Assembly (NCBI GenBank): GCA_035356615.1
Contig: DAOQSN010000009.1
Coordinates: forward strand, 69,989-133,988
From: JAKQDH01 sp029558835
Lineage (GTDB): Bacteria > Planctomycetota > Phycisphaerae > UBA1845
DNA length: 64,000 nucleotides
Direction: 5' to 3'
Each line of letters opens with the position of its first letter. Position 1 is the first letter of the stretch. Of this stretch, positions 23,251-32,134 are shown in pieces. Made by a program: the position numbers and the translations under genes. The notes beneath the pieces were generated by a model, which had not been told where the DNA came from, did not search any database, and saw only the letters and a program-made list of their open reading frames with translations.

Positions 23251-24681
23251 TCAGACCTCCAGCTCGGCGCTGCGCCCCAGGTCGGCGCGGTAGCGCCGGC
23301 GGATGGGGACGACGTAGGTTCGCAGGAGCTCGTCCACTTGCTGGGGTGCCCGGCCGACGAAGCGTTTCGGATCGACCGCGGCCCGGAGGTTGACGGCCGC
23401 GAAAGCCGGGTCACGGGCGAGACGGTCCAGCAGATCATTGTCGCCGCCCTCCTGCTTGACCCGTCGCCCCGCCTCCTGGGCGTGGATGCGGAGGCGTTCA
23501 TGCAGCTTCTGGCGGTCGCCGCCGGCCTGCACGGCCGCCATCAGGATGTTCTCCGTGGCCAGAAACGGCAGTTCCGTGCGCAAATGGACGGCAATCGTCC
23601 GCGGATACACGACCAGCCCGCGGGCGACGTTCGTGACCAGCCGGAGCATGCCGTCGGTGGCGAGGAACGCCTCGGGGATCGTCAACCGCCGGTTCGAGGA
23701 ATCATCGAGGGTGCGTTCCAGCCACTGCTCGGCCGCGGTCTGGTAGGCGGACTGCACGAGGGCGATGACGAAGCGGGCGAGGCCGGTCGCCCGCTCGCAA
23801 CGCATCGGGTTGCGTTTGTAGGGCATGGCGCTGGAGCCGACCTGAGCGGTCTCGAACGGCTCCTCGATCTCCTTGAGATTGGCCAGCAGGCGCAGGTCGT
23901 TGGCGAACTTGTGGACGCTGGCGGCGATGCCGCCCAGCACGCCGAGCACGCGGGCGTCGATCTTGCGCGAGTAGGTCTGGCCGGTGACGGGCTCGATGAG
24001 GTCGAAGCCGAACCGGCGGGCGATGCGACGTTCGAGGGCCAGCACCTTGCGCTGATCGCCGTGGAAGAGGGCGAGGAAGCTCGCCTGGGTGCCGGTGGCG
24101 CCTTTGATGCCGCGGAAGGGCAGGGTGGCCAGGCAGCGTTCCAGCTCGTGCAGGTCGGTGACGAAGTCGTAGCACCAGGTGGCGGCCCGCTTGCCGACCG
24201 TGGTTACCTGGGCGGGTTGGTAGTGGGTGAAGCCGAGGGTCGCCCGGGAGCGCTGGTCGCGGGCGAAGCGGCCGAGGGCGTCGATCACGTTGGCAAGCCA
24301 GCCGGCGAGCCAGCGGAGGGCGTCCCGCATAATGATGAGGTCGGCGTTGTCGGTAATATCCGCGCTGGTGGCGCCCAGGTGCAGGATGGAGCGGGATTCC
24401 GGGGCGGCCTCACCCCAGGCGTGCAGGTGGGCCATCACGTCATGACGGGTCTGCCGCTCGTAACGGGCGGCCCGGGCGAAGTCGACATTCTCGAGGGTGC
24501 GTTCGAGCTGGCGGACCTGGTGGGCGGAAATGGGCAGCCCGGCCTGCCGCTGCCCCTCCGCCAAGGCAAGCCAGACGCGACGCCAGGTGAGAATGCGGTG
24601 GCGGGCGCCGAACAGCTCGCCCATGGCGCGGGAGGCGTTGCGGGCGACGAGCGGCGACTCGAAGACGTTGCGATTCGGCAT
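23251..24681 (-). CDS. purB: Adenylosuccinate lyase
   Basis: 476 aa, normal length. It acts twice in purine synthesis (SAICAR to AICAR, and adenylosuccinate to AMP), releasing fumarate. The fumarase/aspartase signature SSAMPYKRNP with its mobile catalytic Ser is near residue 285; FTHYQPAQVTTVGKR and LHLGATSADITDNADL supply the other catalytic and substrate-binding residues. The ATG at 24681 is in a clear divergent promoter gap. Confidence 0.95.
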   Translation of the reverse strand: MPNRNVFESPLVARNASRAMGELFGARHRILTWRRVWLALAEGQRQAGLPISAHQVRQLERTLENVDFARAARYERQTRHDVMAHLHAWGEAAPESRSILHLGATSADITDNADLIIMRDALRWLAGWLANVIDALGRFARDQRSRATLGFTHYQPAQVTTVGKRAATWCYDFVTDLHELERCLATLPFRGIKGATGTQASFLALFHGDQRKVLALERRIARRFGFDLIEPVTGQTYSRKIDARVLGVLGGIAASVHKFANDLRLLANLKEIEEPFETAQVGSSAMPYKRNPMRCERATGLARFVIALVQSAYQTAAEQWLERTLDDSSNRRLTIPEAFLATDGMLRLVTNVARGLVVYPRTIAVHLRTELPFLATENILMAAVQAGGDRQKLHERLRIHAQEAGRRVKQEGGDNDLLDRLARDPAFAAVNLRAAVDPKRFVGRAPQQVDELLRTYVVPIRRRYRADLGRSAELEV

Positions 24682-24954
24682 GGCAGCAACCGTCGGTGGC
24701 TAAAGGCGCGAACGCTAACCCGCGAGGCGGGCATTGTAGCAACTCGACAGCACACGGCTACGGACGTAGCGGCGGTATCCGGGGATGGGGGACATAGCGA
24801 TCCGGTCCGAGAAGGCGTGCTTGCCCACGGGCGGAGGGCCGCTAGCAGGGCGCCGGCGTGGTGGAAAGCCAGTCCTCTGCGAGTTATAGTGCTGGACGCT
24901 CGGGGAGGGCATTGGTAAGACGTTGGAGGTCGAGGCAGGGCAAGGAGTTGGGCC

Positions 24955-26562
24955 ATGCGTTGTCCCTGGAAGGCGTATCTCGTGGGTTTCGGAGGGGTAG
25001 CTGTGCTGGCGCTGCTTGCGGGGTGTCCGGGCGCCCCGGTAGCCGTGGTCGGAGCGGTTGACGGCGAAGGTGTCGTCGACGTCACGACAGACGGTACGAC
25101 CGCGACGCTAAAGGCGACGCCGTCGCCGGGGTGGTGCTTTGATCGGTGGGAGTGGCCTGACGGGACCTCGGCGGACAACCCGTACCGCATCCCAACCGCG
25201 GACCTCGCTGATATCGTCGCCTACTTCGTGGAAGGACCGACCGTGGTGGGAGAAGGCTCGGTGGACATTGACCCGCCGTCGTTCAGTGAGGAGGTCTTTG
25301 TCACGCTGAAGGCGACGGCTGGGTCCGGGTGGCGGTTTGACCACTGGGAGCATCTGGGCGACGTCTCCGAGGAGAACCCGCACGATGTCCGAACGACCTG
25401 GCTGGGGTGCTACACAGCAACCTTCGTGCAACTGGTGGAACTGACGGTTCGGGTAGAGGGCAACGGCGAGGTGACGATCGACGGGGAGGACGCGGGTTTG
25501 CAGGACCCGATCGTCATGGATGTGGGGAGCGAACGCACCTTAACCGCGGAGGCCGACCCCGGATGGCGCTTCGATCGTTGGGAGGGTGCGGGTGAGGACA
25601 CCCCCGCCGAGGAGACGAGCATCACGGTCACGGTGGACGAGGATAGCGCAGTGACGGCGGTGTTCGTGGAACTCGCATCGCTTACCGTAACGGTGGACGG
25701 CAGCGGGAGCGTTCAGATCGAGGGCATCGGAACGGCGGGTACCGAAGCCGTTGCGGTCGATGCGGGTGTGGAGCAGACACTGACGGCCGTGGCTGCCGAC
25801 GGGTGGCGTTTTGACCATTGGGAGGGGGACGTGACCGACACGGCCAACCCACTGACCTTGTCGGTCGCTGAGCATACCTCCCTGGAGGCCCACTTTGCCC
25901 AGATGCATACTCTCACCGTCATGGTACTGACCGATGCAGGAGATGAGTTCTTCAGCGACGATGATCCGGCAAGCGAGACGTTCACAGGGAGCGGGAACTA
26001 CGATCTGGGAACCGCAGTGGCGCTTCAGGCGCACATACCGGCAGGGTGGGAGTTCGATCGGTGGCTCAGCTCGGACGGGAGCACGGCGGGCATCGCGGAC
26101 CCAGCATCGCCCGCGACGACGGTGAGTGTGGATCGCGACCTGACGATCACGAGCATTGTTATCGACCGGACGCGCCAGTACGAGTTAAGTATCGCGCCTG
26201 ACAGCAGCGCGGATGGGGTCCCGTTTGTGACCGGCGCGACGCAGCTTACGCTCGCCGCGAACGTGGCGGACTGCGACTTTGGTCTGGCGGTCGCGCCACG
26301 GGGCTATTTCCTGGCGTGCTGGTCTGAACTGGAAGATCGCCCACCCTCGGAGCACCCCACCTATGGTGGTGTCCCCGTTCGGAACACCTTTTATCATGGC
26401 GAAGCGGTGACGCTGAGTGCGTGCAACTATGTGATTCAAGCCGGCGACGCGACGTTCTCCGGACAAACCGAAGTGAGCGCCTGGAGCGGTGATGCCGAAT
26501 CGTCTACCCACACGGTTACGTTGATTATGGATGAGGACAAAGTGCTGAGAGCAATCCGATAG
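24955..26562 (+). CDS. Surface lipoprotein with five InlB-type beta repeats
   Basis: 535 aa; the ATG follows AAGGAG. The signal peptide ends in the lipobox LLAGC (Cys24). The body carries divergent InlB B-repeats, each centred on GWxFDxW: GWCFDRWEW, GWRFDHWEH, GWRFDRWEG, GWRFDHWEG and GWEFDRWLS, spaced by about 75-100 residues and joined by strands such as LTVTVDGSGSVQI. Each repeat is a small beta-grasp/SH3-like unit of extracellular proteins. The C-terminal about 110 residues (YELSIAPDSSADGVPF ...) differ and may be a separate domain. A second lipoprotein gene follows 74 bp downstream on the same strand, suggesting a surface operon. Confidence 0.85.
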   Translation: MRCPWKAYLVGFGGVAVLALLAGCPGAPVAVVGAVDGEGVVDVTTDGTTATLKATPSPGWCFDRWEWPDGTSADNPYRIPTADLADIVAYFVEGPTVVGEGSVDIDPPSFSEEVFVTLKATAGSGWRFDHWEHLGDVSEENPHDVRTTWLGCYTATFVQLVELTVRVEGNGEVTIDGEDAGLQDPIVMDVGSERTLTAEADPGWRFDRWEGAGEDTPAEETSITVTVDEDSAVTAVFVELASLTVTVDGSGSVQIEGIGTAGTEAVAVDAGVEQTLTAVAADGWRFDHWEGDVTDTANPLTLSVAEHTSLEAHFAQMHTLTVMVLTDAGDEFFSDDDPASETFTGSGNYDLGTAVALQAHIPAGWEFDRWLSSDGSTAGIADPASPATTVSVDRDLTITSIVIDRTRQYELSIAPDSSADGVPFVTGATQLTLAANVADCDFGLAVAPRGYFLACWSELEDRPPSEHPTYGGVPVRNTFYHGEAVTLSACNYVIQAGDATFSGQTEVSAWSGDAESSTHTVTLIMDEDKVLRAIR

Positions 26563-26636
26563 CGGCGGGTTATCACGGGAGCAAGAAGCAGCTAGCGGAT
26601 ATAGACTCGGCGTGCTGAGGATAAGGGGCCGAAAAG

Positions 26637-27824
26637 ATGAAAAGCATACGATGCGGGATGCGATTGCCGATCGGTGGCGCGATCTTGGCCGGGTGCGGCA
26701 TCTGGTGGCTGCTCGGGGGTGGGGCGGGTTGCTGCCCGGTTTGTGAGGAAACGCAGGCTCTGGTTGCGATAGCCACCACGTCCACACCACGCTTGTTCGA
26801 ACAAGGCGAAGCCACGCTCATGGCCAAGGCGGGTGGTGGAGTGCCTCCCTATGTGTTTCGTTGGGACCAAAGTGGTGGGGAGGAGGCACTTGCTCTGAAC
26901 AACATGACCGGGGACTCGGTCACCACGGGTGTCATCACTGCACCGGGGCTCTACGTTATTCGCTTGGTTGTTACCGACAGCGTCGGCACCCGTGCCGTTG
27001 AGTTTGTCACGCTCGAAGTTAAGTCGGCAGTCATCGCCGAGGCCCCGCGCCTGGTGGTCGTCGGGGAGCCCGCCGAGCTGTTGGCAACCAGCGAGATCGA
27101 GGATCTCGCGTTGCTGTGGGAGGTGACCAAAGGGACGGCAACGATAGACGACCCCACCTCCGCGAATCCGATGCTTACCGCCGCCTTAGGCGAGACGATC
27201 GATGTCGTGCTCACGGCGACGCTCCCTGGCAGTGCGGCCACGGCGACCCGGGATTTGGAGATCGTTGCGGCGGAAAGCCGCACGCCACGCGTCAGCGTCG
27301 AGACCACCAAGGGCACCTTTGTGATTGAACTCGATGCGGAGCGGGCGCCGTTGACCAGCGCGAACCTCCTCGCGTATGTCGATGATGGTTTCTACGAAGG
27401 GGTGCTCGTCCACCGCATCGTGATTGCTGAGAATGCGGAGGGCGAACCGGAGCCGTTCGTCATTCAGATGGGCGGCTACATCCGGCAGGACGGCGAGATC
27501 GTTGCCACGAAACCGACACGACCACCTGTGCCGTCGGAGGCAGATAACGGTCTAAGCAACGGGACGCTGTACTCCGTGGCGATGGCGCTGCTTCCCGATG
27601 ATCCGGACAGCGGTGATACGCAGTTTTTCATCAATCTGAACGAGCAGAACGACTTCCTGGATGCTCAGGGTTTCACTGCATTCGGTCAAGTTGTGGAGGG
27701 GGTCGATGTCCTGGAGGCGATGCTCAAGGTCGAATTGACAGCCGACGCGAACCTGGGCAGCGAGGTGTCGCTTCCGGTGGATGACATTGTGATCGAGCGG
27801 GCTATCCGCGTGGTCTCCCCTTAA
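26637..27824 (+). CDS. Exported cyclophilin-type peptidyl-prolyl isomerase with Ig/PKD-like N-terminal region
   Basis: 395 aa; AAGGGG precedes the ATG. A hydrophobic leader (GGAILAGCGIWWLLGGGAGCC) contains two possible lipidation Cys. Residues about 40-215 form two Ig/PKD-like beta domains (GGVPPYVFRWDQSGG; ITAPGLYVIRLVVTDSVG). The cyclophilin domain (about 220-390) opens VSVETTKGTFVIELDAERAP, keeps the catalytic Arg in GVLVHRIVI, and has GDTQFFINLNEQNDFLD and FGQVVEGVDVLEAM. The typical hydrophobic-pocket region is diverged (PFVIQMGGY). It likely folds secreted or surface proteins outside the membrane and may be co-transcribed with the InlB-repeat lipoprotein before it. Confidence 0.88.
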   Translation: MKSIRCGMRLPIGGAILAGCGIWWLLGGGAGCCPVCEETQALVAIATTSTPRLFEQGEATLMAKAGGGVPPYVFRWDQSGGEEALALNNMTGDSVTTGVITAPGLYVIRLVVTDSVGTRAVEFVTLEVKSAVIAEAPRLVVVGEPAELLATSEIEDLALLWEVTKGTATIDDPTSANPMLTAALGETIDVVLTATLPGSAATATRDLEIVAAESRTPRVSVETTKGTFVIELDAERAPLTSANLLAYVDDGFYEGVLVHRIVIAENAEGEPEPFVIQMGGYIRQDGEIVATKPTRPPVPSEADNGLSNGTLYSVAMALLPDDPDSGDTQFFINLNEQNDFLDAQGFTAFGQVVEGVDVLEAMLKVELTADANLGSEVSLPVDDIVIERAIRVVSP

Positions 27825-27894
27825 CGGCAGTGAATCCTGCGACAGCGGTGCACCGCGCTGCGAGAGGTGGTGTGCGTGCCGGAGTCCGAAACTT

Positions 27895-29017
27895 ATGATT
27901 CCCAGTGACCCAGTAGCTGCTCTGGACAACCTGGCGGCCCGGATCGTTACGCTCCGGGACTCTCTTTGACTTGCCGGCGAAACTGGAGGAGCTGGCAAGC
28001 ATCGAGAAGCGGATGGCGGTGCCGGGCTTCTGGGACGATCCGGAGGCCGCCCGGTTGACCATTCAGCGCCTCAAGGCGCTCAAGGCCCTCGTGGACCCGC
28101 TGCAACGGCTGGGCGGTCGCATCGACGAGCTGCACGCCATGAGTGAACTGCTGGCGGAGCAGGACGATGCCGAGGTGCGCGCGGAACGCGACCGCGAAGT
28201 GCAGCAGGTGGATGCCGAGCTCGAACACGTCGAACTGTTGACGCTGCTGTCCAAGCCGGACGACCCGCGCAACTGTTACTTCAGCATTCAGGCGGGGACG
28301 GGCGGGGCGGATGCCTGTGACTGGGCGGAGATGCTGTTGCGCGCGTACCTGCGTTACTGCGAGCGGAGTGAGTACGAGGTGGAGGAACTCTCGGTGCGCC
28401 CCGGCGAGGAAGCCGGCATTCAGTCGTGCACGCTGCTGGTCAAGGGGCCCTACGCCTACGGCTACCTTTCCTGCGAGACGGGGGTGCATCGGCTGGTGCG
28501 CATCTCACCCTTCAGTGCTCAAGGCAAGCGGGAGACGAGTTTCGCATCGGTGGACGCGCAGCCGGAGGTGGAGGACGTCGAGATTGAGGTTGACTGGGAT
28601 CGGGAAGTGCGAGAGGACACGTTCCGCGCCGGGGGGGCGGGCGGCCAGCACGTCAACAAGACCTCCTCCGCGGTGCGCCTGACGCACCTGGCCACGGGGG
28701 TCGTGGTCCAATGTCAGAATGAGCGTTCCCAACATAAGAACCGGGCAACGGCGAGGAGGATGCTGGCGGCCAAGCTCCACCAGCTCGAACAGGCGAAGCG
28801 CGACAGCGAGCTGGCCCGTATCTACAGTGAGAAGGGCCAGATCAGTTGGGGTAACGCGATCCGCAGTTACTTCCTGTATCCGGAGCAACGCGTCAAGGAT
28901 GCCCGCACCGGCCACACCACCCATAATACGCAGGGCGTGCTGGACGGCGACTTCCAGGAGTTCATCGACGCGGAGTTGCGCCGACGGGCGGCGGCGGCGC
29001 ATCGACAGGACGTGTAG
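27895..29017 (+). CDS. prfB: Peptide chain release factor 2 with programmed +1 frameshift
   Basis: 373 aa when decoded with the shift. Translation starts at the ATG 27895 (GGAG upstream), reads 24 codons to CTT (27964-27966), meets an in-frame TGA (27967-27969), and resumes one base on at GAC (27968-27970), giving ...RDSL-DLPAKLEEL. Without the shift the long frame lacks a proper start. RF2 releases peptides at UGA and UAA. The anticodon tripeptide SPF is in RISPFSAQGKR, and the catalytic GGQ is in GGAGGQHVNKTSSAV. The N-terminal helix IEKRMAVPGFWDDPEAAR is typical of RF2. The arrangement autoregulates RF2: when it is scarce, the ribosome pauses at TGA and shifts. Confidence 0.95.
27955..27970 (+). 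promoter_or_regulatory. prfB +1 recoding site (CTT TGA C)
   Basis: The slippery CTTTGAC at 27964-27970 is exact. The stimulating internal Shine-Dalgarno is weak: CGGGAC a few bases upstream, in contrast to AGGGGG in Escherichia coli. Confidence 0.9.
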
Positions 29018-29043
29018 AGCGAAACTCGCAATGGCACCGGATA

Positions 29044-29142
29044 GGGTGGCGTGCCCAAGCCGCAGGCGCCGGCATGTCGTCGCGGCACGTGTGCACACTC
29101 CCCCGGAAGGGCATGGCGGTGCTGCGCTTGGCCATGCCACCC
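29044..29142. repeat. Palindromic GGGTGGCATG element, copy B (99 bp)
   Basis: Starts GGGTGGCGTGCCCAAGCCG and ends GCTTGGCCATGCCACCC. It sits 27 bp after the prfB stop, between the converging prfB and Nudix genes, where it could act as a terminator for either strand. Confidence 0.85.
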
Positions 29143-29214
29143 GTTGCGTGGAGCATCTCTGGTGGGGGCCCATCGGTGCGAGCGTGTGACGAGTGCGCTG
29201 CGTGCGGTCCGTGC

Positions 29215-29625
29215 TCAGCGCGGGTGCTGGAGCCACTGGGCGACCTCGGCCGAGGCGGGGTCGAAGTCATACTCGGCGAGATGCAAGCGGCTGACAAAGC
29301 GGAACTCGGCATAGGGGCCCGCCTGCGGGGTGCCGGTGGCGATGCCGCAGAAGAAGTAGCGCAGCTCGACCTCTTCTCCGTCGAGCATGGCGACGAGGGG
29401 GGGCTGGCCGACTACGATCTCGACGCGGAGACCCAGTTGTTCGTGCAGCAGGTGGCGCAAGGCGGCCTCGGGCGCCTCGCCGGGTTGCACGGGCCCGCGC
29501 GGAAACAGCCACTGGCGCGGGACGGCGGCCTCGGCAGGGCAGCGGACGATCAGAACGTGGTCGTCGTAGTTCTCGATGATGCCGGCGGCGTACTGGTGAC
29601 GGGCCGGGCAGGGCGTATCAGACAT
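29215..29625 (-). CDS. Nudix-fold protein with degenerate Nudix box
   Basis: 136 aa. The fold is recognisable: AAGIIENYDDHVLIVRC, QWLFPRGPVQPGEAPEAALR, and DGEEVELRYFFCGI. The box aligned to G-x5-E-x7-REUxEExGU has G and the first E, but R-E is H-L and E-E is E-Q (residues around HLLHEQLG), so two of the usual metal-binding Glu are missing. It may be inactive or bind a ligand instead of hydrolysing it. Its ATG overlaps the stop of the preceding membrane protein gene as TGATG, so it is the last gene of the thiE operon. Confidence 0.75.
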   Translation of the reverse strand: MSDTPCPARHQYAAGIIENYDDHVLIVRCPAEAAVPRQWLFPRGPVQPGEAPEAALRHLLHEQLGLRVEIVVGQPPLVAMLDGEEVELRYFFCGIATGTPQAGPYAEFRFVSRLHLAEYDFDPASAEVAQWLQHPR

Positions 29626-30308
29626 CACGTTTGAGGCTCGCGCAGAACCAGGGTTTGGGAACCGACGCCGAAACTCAGCAAGGTAAGCGACAGCACCACG
29701 CGCACCATCCAGGATGCCCGTCGCTGACCGACGCTCAACTCGCGGGGGAAGTCGCTGAGGGCTTCAGCGGGAATCACGCCGCTGGTGGCCACCCAGCGGA
29801 GGTATCCCAGCGTGCCGCCGGGGCGGTAATGGGCCCGCAGGTAGGCGCGGACCTGGCGGGCGACGTCGGCTTGGTAGTCGGCCGAGGTTCGCTCGCCGAG
29901 ATTGCCCGTCTGGCGCACGGCCCGGCTGGCGAGATCATGGGGCAGGTCCGCAGCTTCTTTGTAGAGGGAAGTTCCCCAACAGGCCAGCACGATCAGCGTC
30001 GTGCCGGCAACCAGGGCGCTGGCGGCATAGGGACAGCCGGGGTGGGCGAGGCGGTATGCGAGCGCGCCGATCAGCAGCCCGAAGAGGACGAAGAAGAACA
30101 ACCCGAGGTAGAACGGCAGGGCGGCCGCGTAGGACAGCAGCCAGCCGAAGGGGATCGACAGCGCGGCGGTCACGGCCACGGCGGCCCACCAGCGGCGGTG
30201 GGCCCGCGGCCGGGGCGGAGCTGGCGCCGGCTCCGGGCGGCAGGCGTTGTGGGTCACTTCGGGTGGAGGTACCCCGATGTCTGCGTGGGTATGCAGTGTT
30301 TCTACCAT
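29625..30308 (-). CDS. Polytopic membrane protein of unknown function
   Basis: 227 aa from the ATG at 30308, which overlaps the preceding gene by 7 nt; the frame is open further upstream but is Arg-rich there. A basic Pro-rich N-terminus (RPEPAPAPPRPRAHRRWW) is followed by about four hydrophobic helices: AVAVTAALSIPFGWLLSYAA, FYLGLFFFVLFGLLIGALAY, SALVAGTTLIVLACW and one near the C-terminus (VRVVLSLTLLSFGVG). Between helices 3 and 4 lies an about 80-residue soluble loop. I recognise no family. It lies in a tight operon with a zinc-ribbon membrane protein (upstream) and the Nudix protein (downstream). Confidence 0.7.
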   Translation of the reverse strand: MVETLHTHADIGVPPPEVTHNACRPEPAPAPPRPRAHRRWWAAVAVTAALSIPFGWLLSYAAALPFYLGLFFFVLFGLLIGALAYRLAHPGCPYAASALVAGTTLIVLACWGTSLYKEAADLPHDLASRAVRQTGNLGERTSADYQADVARQVRAYLRAHYRPGGTLGYLRWVATSGVIPAEALSDFPRELSVGQRRASWMVRVVLSLTLLSFGVGSQTLVLREPQT

Positions 30309-30796
30309 GGGCTGAAGAGCCCCCAAGCGATCAACCCCAGGGCCAACAGTACGGTCGCGGCCGCGCGGGCCGGGCTCGTCTGGACACCGGCCTCCTCGCG
30401 GCACCAGGCCGGCAAGCGGAAGACGCGGATCGCACCAAGCCCCAGGAAGAAGGACGGCAGGCCGCACGCGATGGCCGCGACACGACCGACCGCCGAGGCC
30501 ATGCCGCCGGCCATGGCCGTCATCCCGAACCCGGTCACGGTGAGGACGACGCCCACGAGCGCCAACTTGAATCCCAGGCGGCCCCACTCTTCGGTGTCCC
30601 GCAGCGCCAGCAACTGGGCCCGCAGGTTGGAGTCGGAGCGTCGCAACTCACGTTGCTGGAAGATGTAGCCGCACTCGGGGCAGCGGTTGGTGACGGACCC
30701 GGTGAGGTTGTAGTCGCACCGCGGGCAGACCGGGGGCAGCGGACTGTGCCACTCGGTGCCCAGCATGCGATCAAGCTGGTCGGGATTGAGGGTCAC
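30302..30796 (-). CDS. Zinc-ribbon membrane protein of unknown function
   Basis: 164 aa if started at the GTG 30796, which has GGAG about 10 nt upstream; an ATG at 30766 would remove 10 residues but lacks a ribosome-binding site. It overlaps the thiE end by 26 nt. After a short helix comes a zinc ribbon, CPRCDYNLTG ... RCPECGYIF, of the kind found at the N-terminus of many Planctomycete membrane proteins, then about three or four transmembrane segments (LALVGVVLTVTGFGMTAMA, IACGLPSFFLGLGAIRVF, ATVLLALGLIAWGLF). No function assigned. Confidence 0.7.
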   Translation of the reverse strand: MTLNPDQLDRMLGTEWHSPLPPVCPRCDYNLTGSVTNRCPECGYIFQQRELRRSDSNLRAQLLALRDTEEWGRLGFKLALVGVVLTVTGFGMTAMAGGMASAVGRVAAIACGLPSFFLGLGAIRVFRLPAWCREEAGVQTSPARAAATVLLALGLIAWGLFSPW

Positions 30797-31874
30797 CTGC
30801 GCGGTTCTCCGGGCTCGGCGGTTCGCAACGGTCCAGCAGGGTGCGCAGTCGTCGCGTGGCGGCCTCGACATCCTGCTGCGCGACGATGCCGGCGCAGACC
30901 GCCAAGCAGCACCGCCGCACCGCCAGTACCGTTTCCGCATTGTCCGCGGTAATGCCTCCGATGGCCACTACGGGCAGGGAGGTTCGTGCCCGCGCGGTCC
31001 GCAGCAGCTCGGGCCCGGCGATGAGGTCCTGAGGCTTCGTGGCCGTCGGGAACATCGGTCCGACGGCCACGTAGTCGGGGGCCTGGACTAGCGCGTCGGT
31101 CAACTGGTCCGGTGTGTGGGTGCTGAGTCCCACGACGGCACCGGTTGGCAGTACGCGTCGGGCGGCCGCGACCGGCAGGTCGTCCTGCCCGAGGTGGACG
31201 CCGTCGGCGCCGGTCGCGGCGGCGATGTCCGGTCGATCGTTCACGATCAGCAGGGCCCCGTGGTTGTGGCAGAGCCGCGCCAGGCGACGGGCCCGGTCGA
31301 GAAGTTCCCTGTCGGGGAGGTGCTTCTCCCGCAACTGGAGACAGTCGGCCCCGCCGCGCAGGGCGGCCTCGGCCGTGGCGCACCAGTCGCCTCGGCACAA
31401 CGACTCCGTAAGCAGGACGTAGAGCCGGACATGCCCGAACGAGTCCCACGCGTGGATATGCAGGACGAGGCGGCGTTCGAGTTCATAGGCTTCGTAGCGG
31501 GCCTGCTCGATACGGGCGGCCAGCGGGGGATCGAGCAGTTTCGCGTATTCCTCCAGCACCCGCAGGGCTTCGCTCAGACGGGCGGCCGCGGCGCGCACGA
31601 TGGCCGGCGCGTCCGCGCGCACGTACTCCGTGGGCGTGGTCACGTCGCGGCCCACATCGTGCACGATGTCGCGGGCGGGCACCAGGCGGTTGCCCAGCGC
31701 GGTTGCCATGTCCTGTACGAGCGTGTGGCGCAGCTTCTTGAGTGCGGCCGTCAGGGTGGGGTCGTCGAGGGCGAAGCGCGCGTATTCCTCCATGACGCGG
31801 AGTGCCTCGCGGGCCCGGTTAAGGTTGGCGTCGAGGATGCGGGCCGCCGTGTTGTCCGCCCAGGTGGAACCCAT
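30771..31874 (-). CDS. thiE: ThiD2-ThiE fusion: thiamine-phosphate synthase
   Basis: 367 aa. Residues about 10-140 match the ThiD2 domain (AARILDANLNRAREALRVME; RAAAARLSEALRVLEEYAKL), which supplies hydroxymethylpyrimidine-phosphate kinase activity in organisms lacking classical ThiD. Residues about 150-360 are ThiE: VLLTESLCRGDW, GADCLQLREKHLPDRELL, HGALLIVNDRPDIA, ATGADGVHLGQDDLPV, VGLSTHTPDQLTDA, DYVAVGPMFPTATKP and VVAIGGITADNAETV. It joins HMP-PP to the thiazole phosphate. The ATG at 31874 is natural. I see no THI-box riboswitch upstream. It heads an operon of four overlapping genes. Confidence 0.92.
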   Translation of the reverse strand: MGSTWADNTAARILDANLNRAREALRVMEEYARFALDDPTLTAALKKLRHTLVQDMATALGNRLVPARDIVHDVGRDVTTPTEYVRADAPAIVRAAAARLSEALRVLEEYAKLLDPPLAARIEQARYEAYELERRLVLHIHAWDSFGHVRLYVLLTESLCRGDWCATAEAALRGGADCLQLREKHLPDRELLDRARRLARLCHNHGALLIVNDRPDIAAATGADGVHLGQDDLPVAAARRVLPTGAVVGLSTHTPDQLTDALVQAPDYVAVGPMFPTATKPQDLIAGPELLRTARARTSLPVVAIGGITADNAETVLAVRRCCLAVCAGIVAQQDVEAATRRLRTLLDRCEPPSPENRAGDPQSRPA

Positions 31875-32063
31875 CGCGTTCAGGATACCCGAGCCGAGGC
31901 CGGGCGGTAAGAAACCACCCCAGGATCGCCGTTTCCTGTCCGGGGGGTGAAGCGGGCAGCGAATCGATACTCCGTCGATCAGTGTACCCTGTCTGCCGGT
32001 TTGTGTTCAGGGTCTCCCGCGTCGCGGGCGACCACGCCTGTACCCGGGGGGCGTGTCTGCCTC

Positions 32064-32103
32064 CGCTGCCCTCACCCCGACCCTCTCCCAGGGGGAGAGG
32101 GGG
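32064..32103 (-). repeat. REP-like hairpin near the end of the nuo operon
   Basis: CCGCTGCCCTCACCCCGA CCCTCTCCC A GGGGGAGAGGG: inverted copy of the CCCCTCTCCC family, 31 bp past the nuoN stop and upstream of thiE. It may stabilise the 3' end of the nuo transcript. Confidence 0.7.
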
Positions 32104-32134
32104 CAGAGGCTACCTCCGAACAGTGCTGGTGCGC

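Noticed and set aside
31875..31980. THI-box (TPP) riboswitch upstream of thiE
   Set aside because: The CUGAGA and ACC(U)GAUC-type cores expected of the riboswitch are not present.
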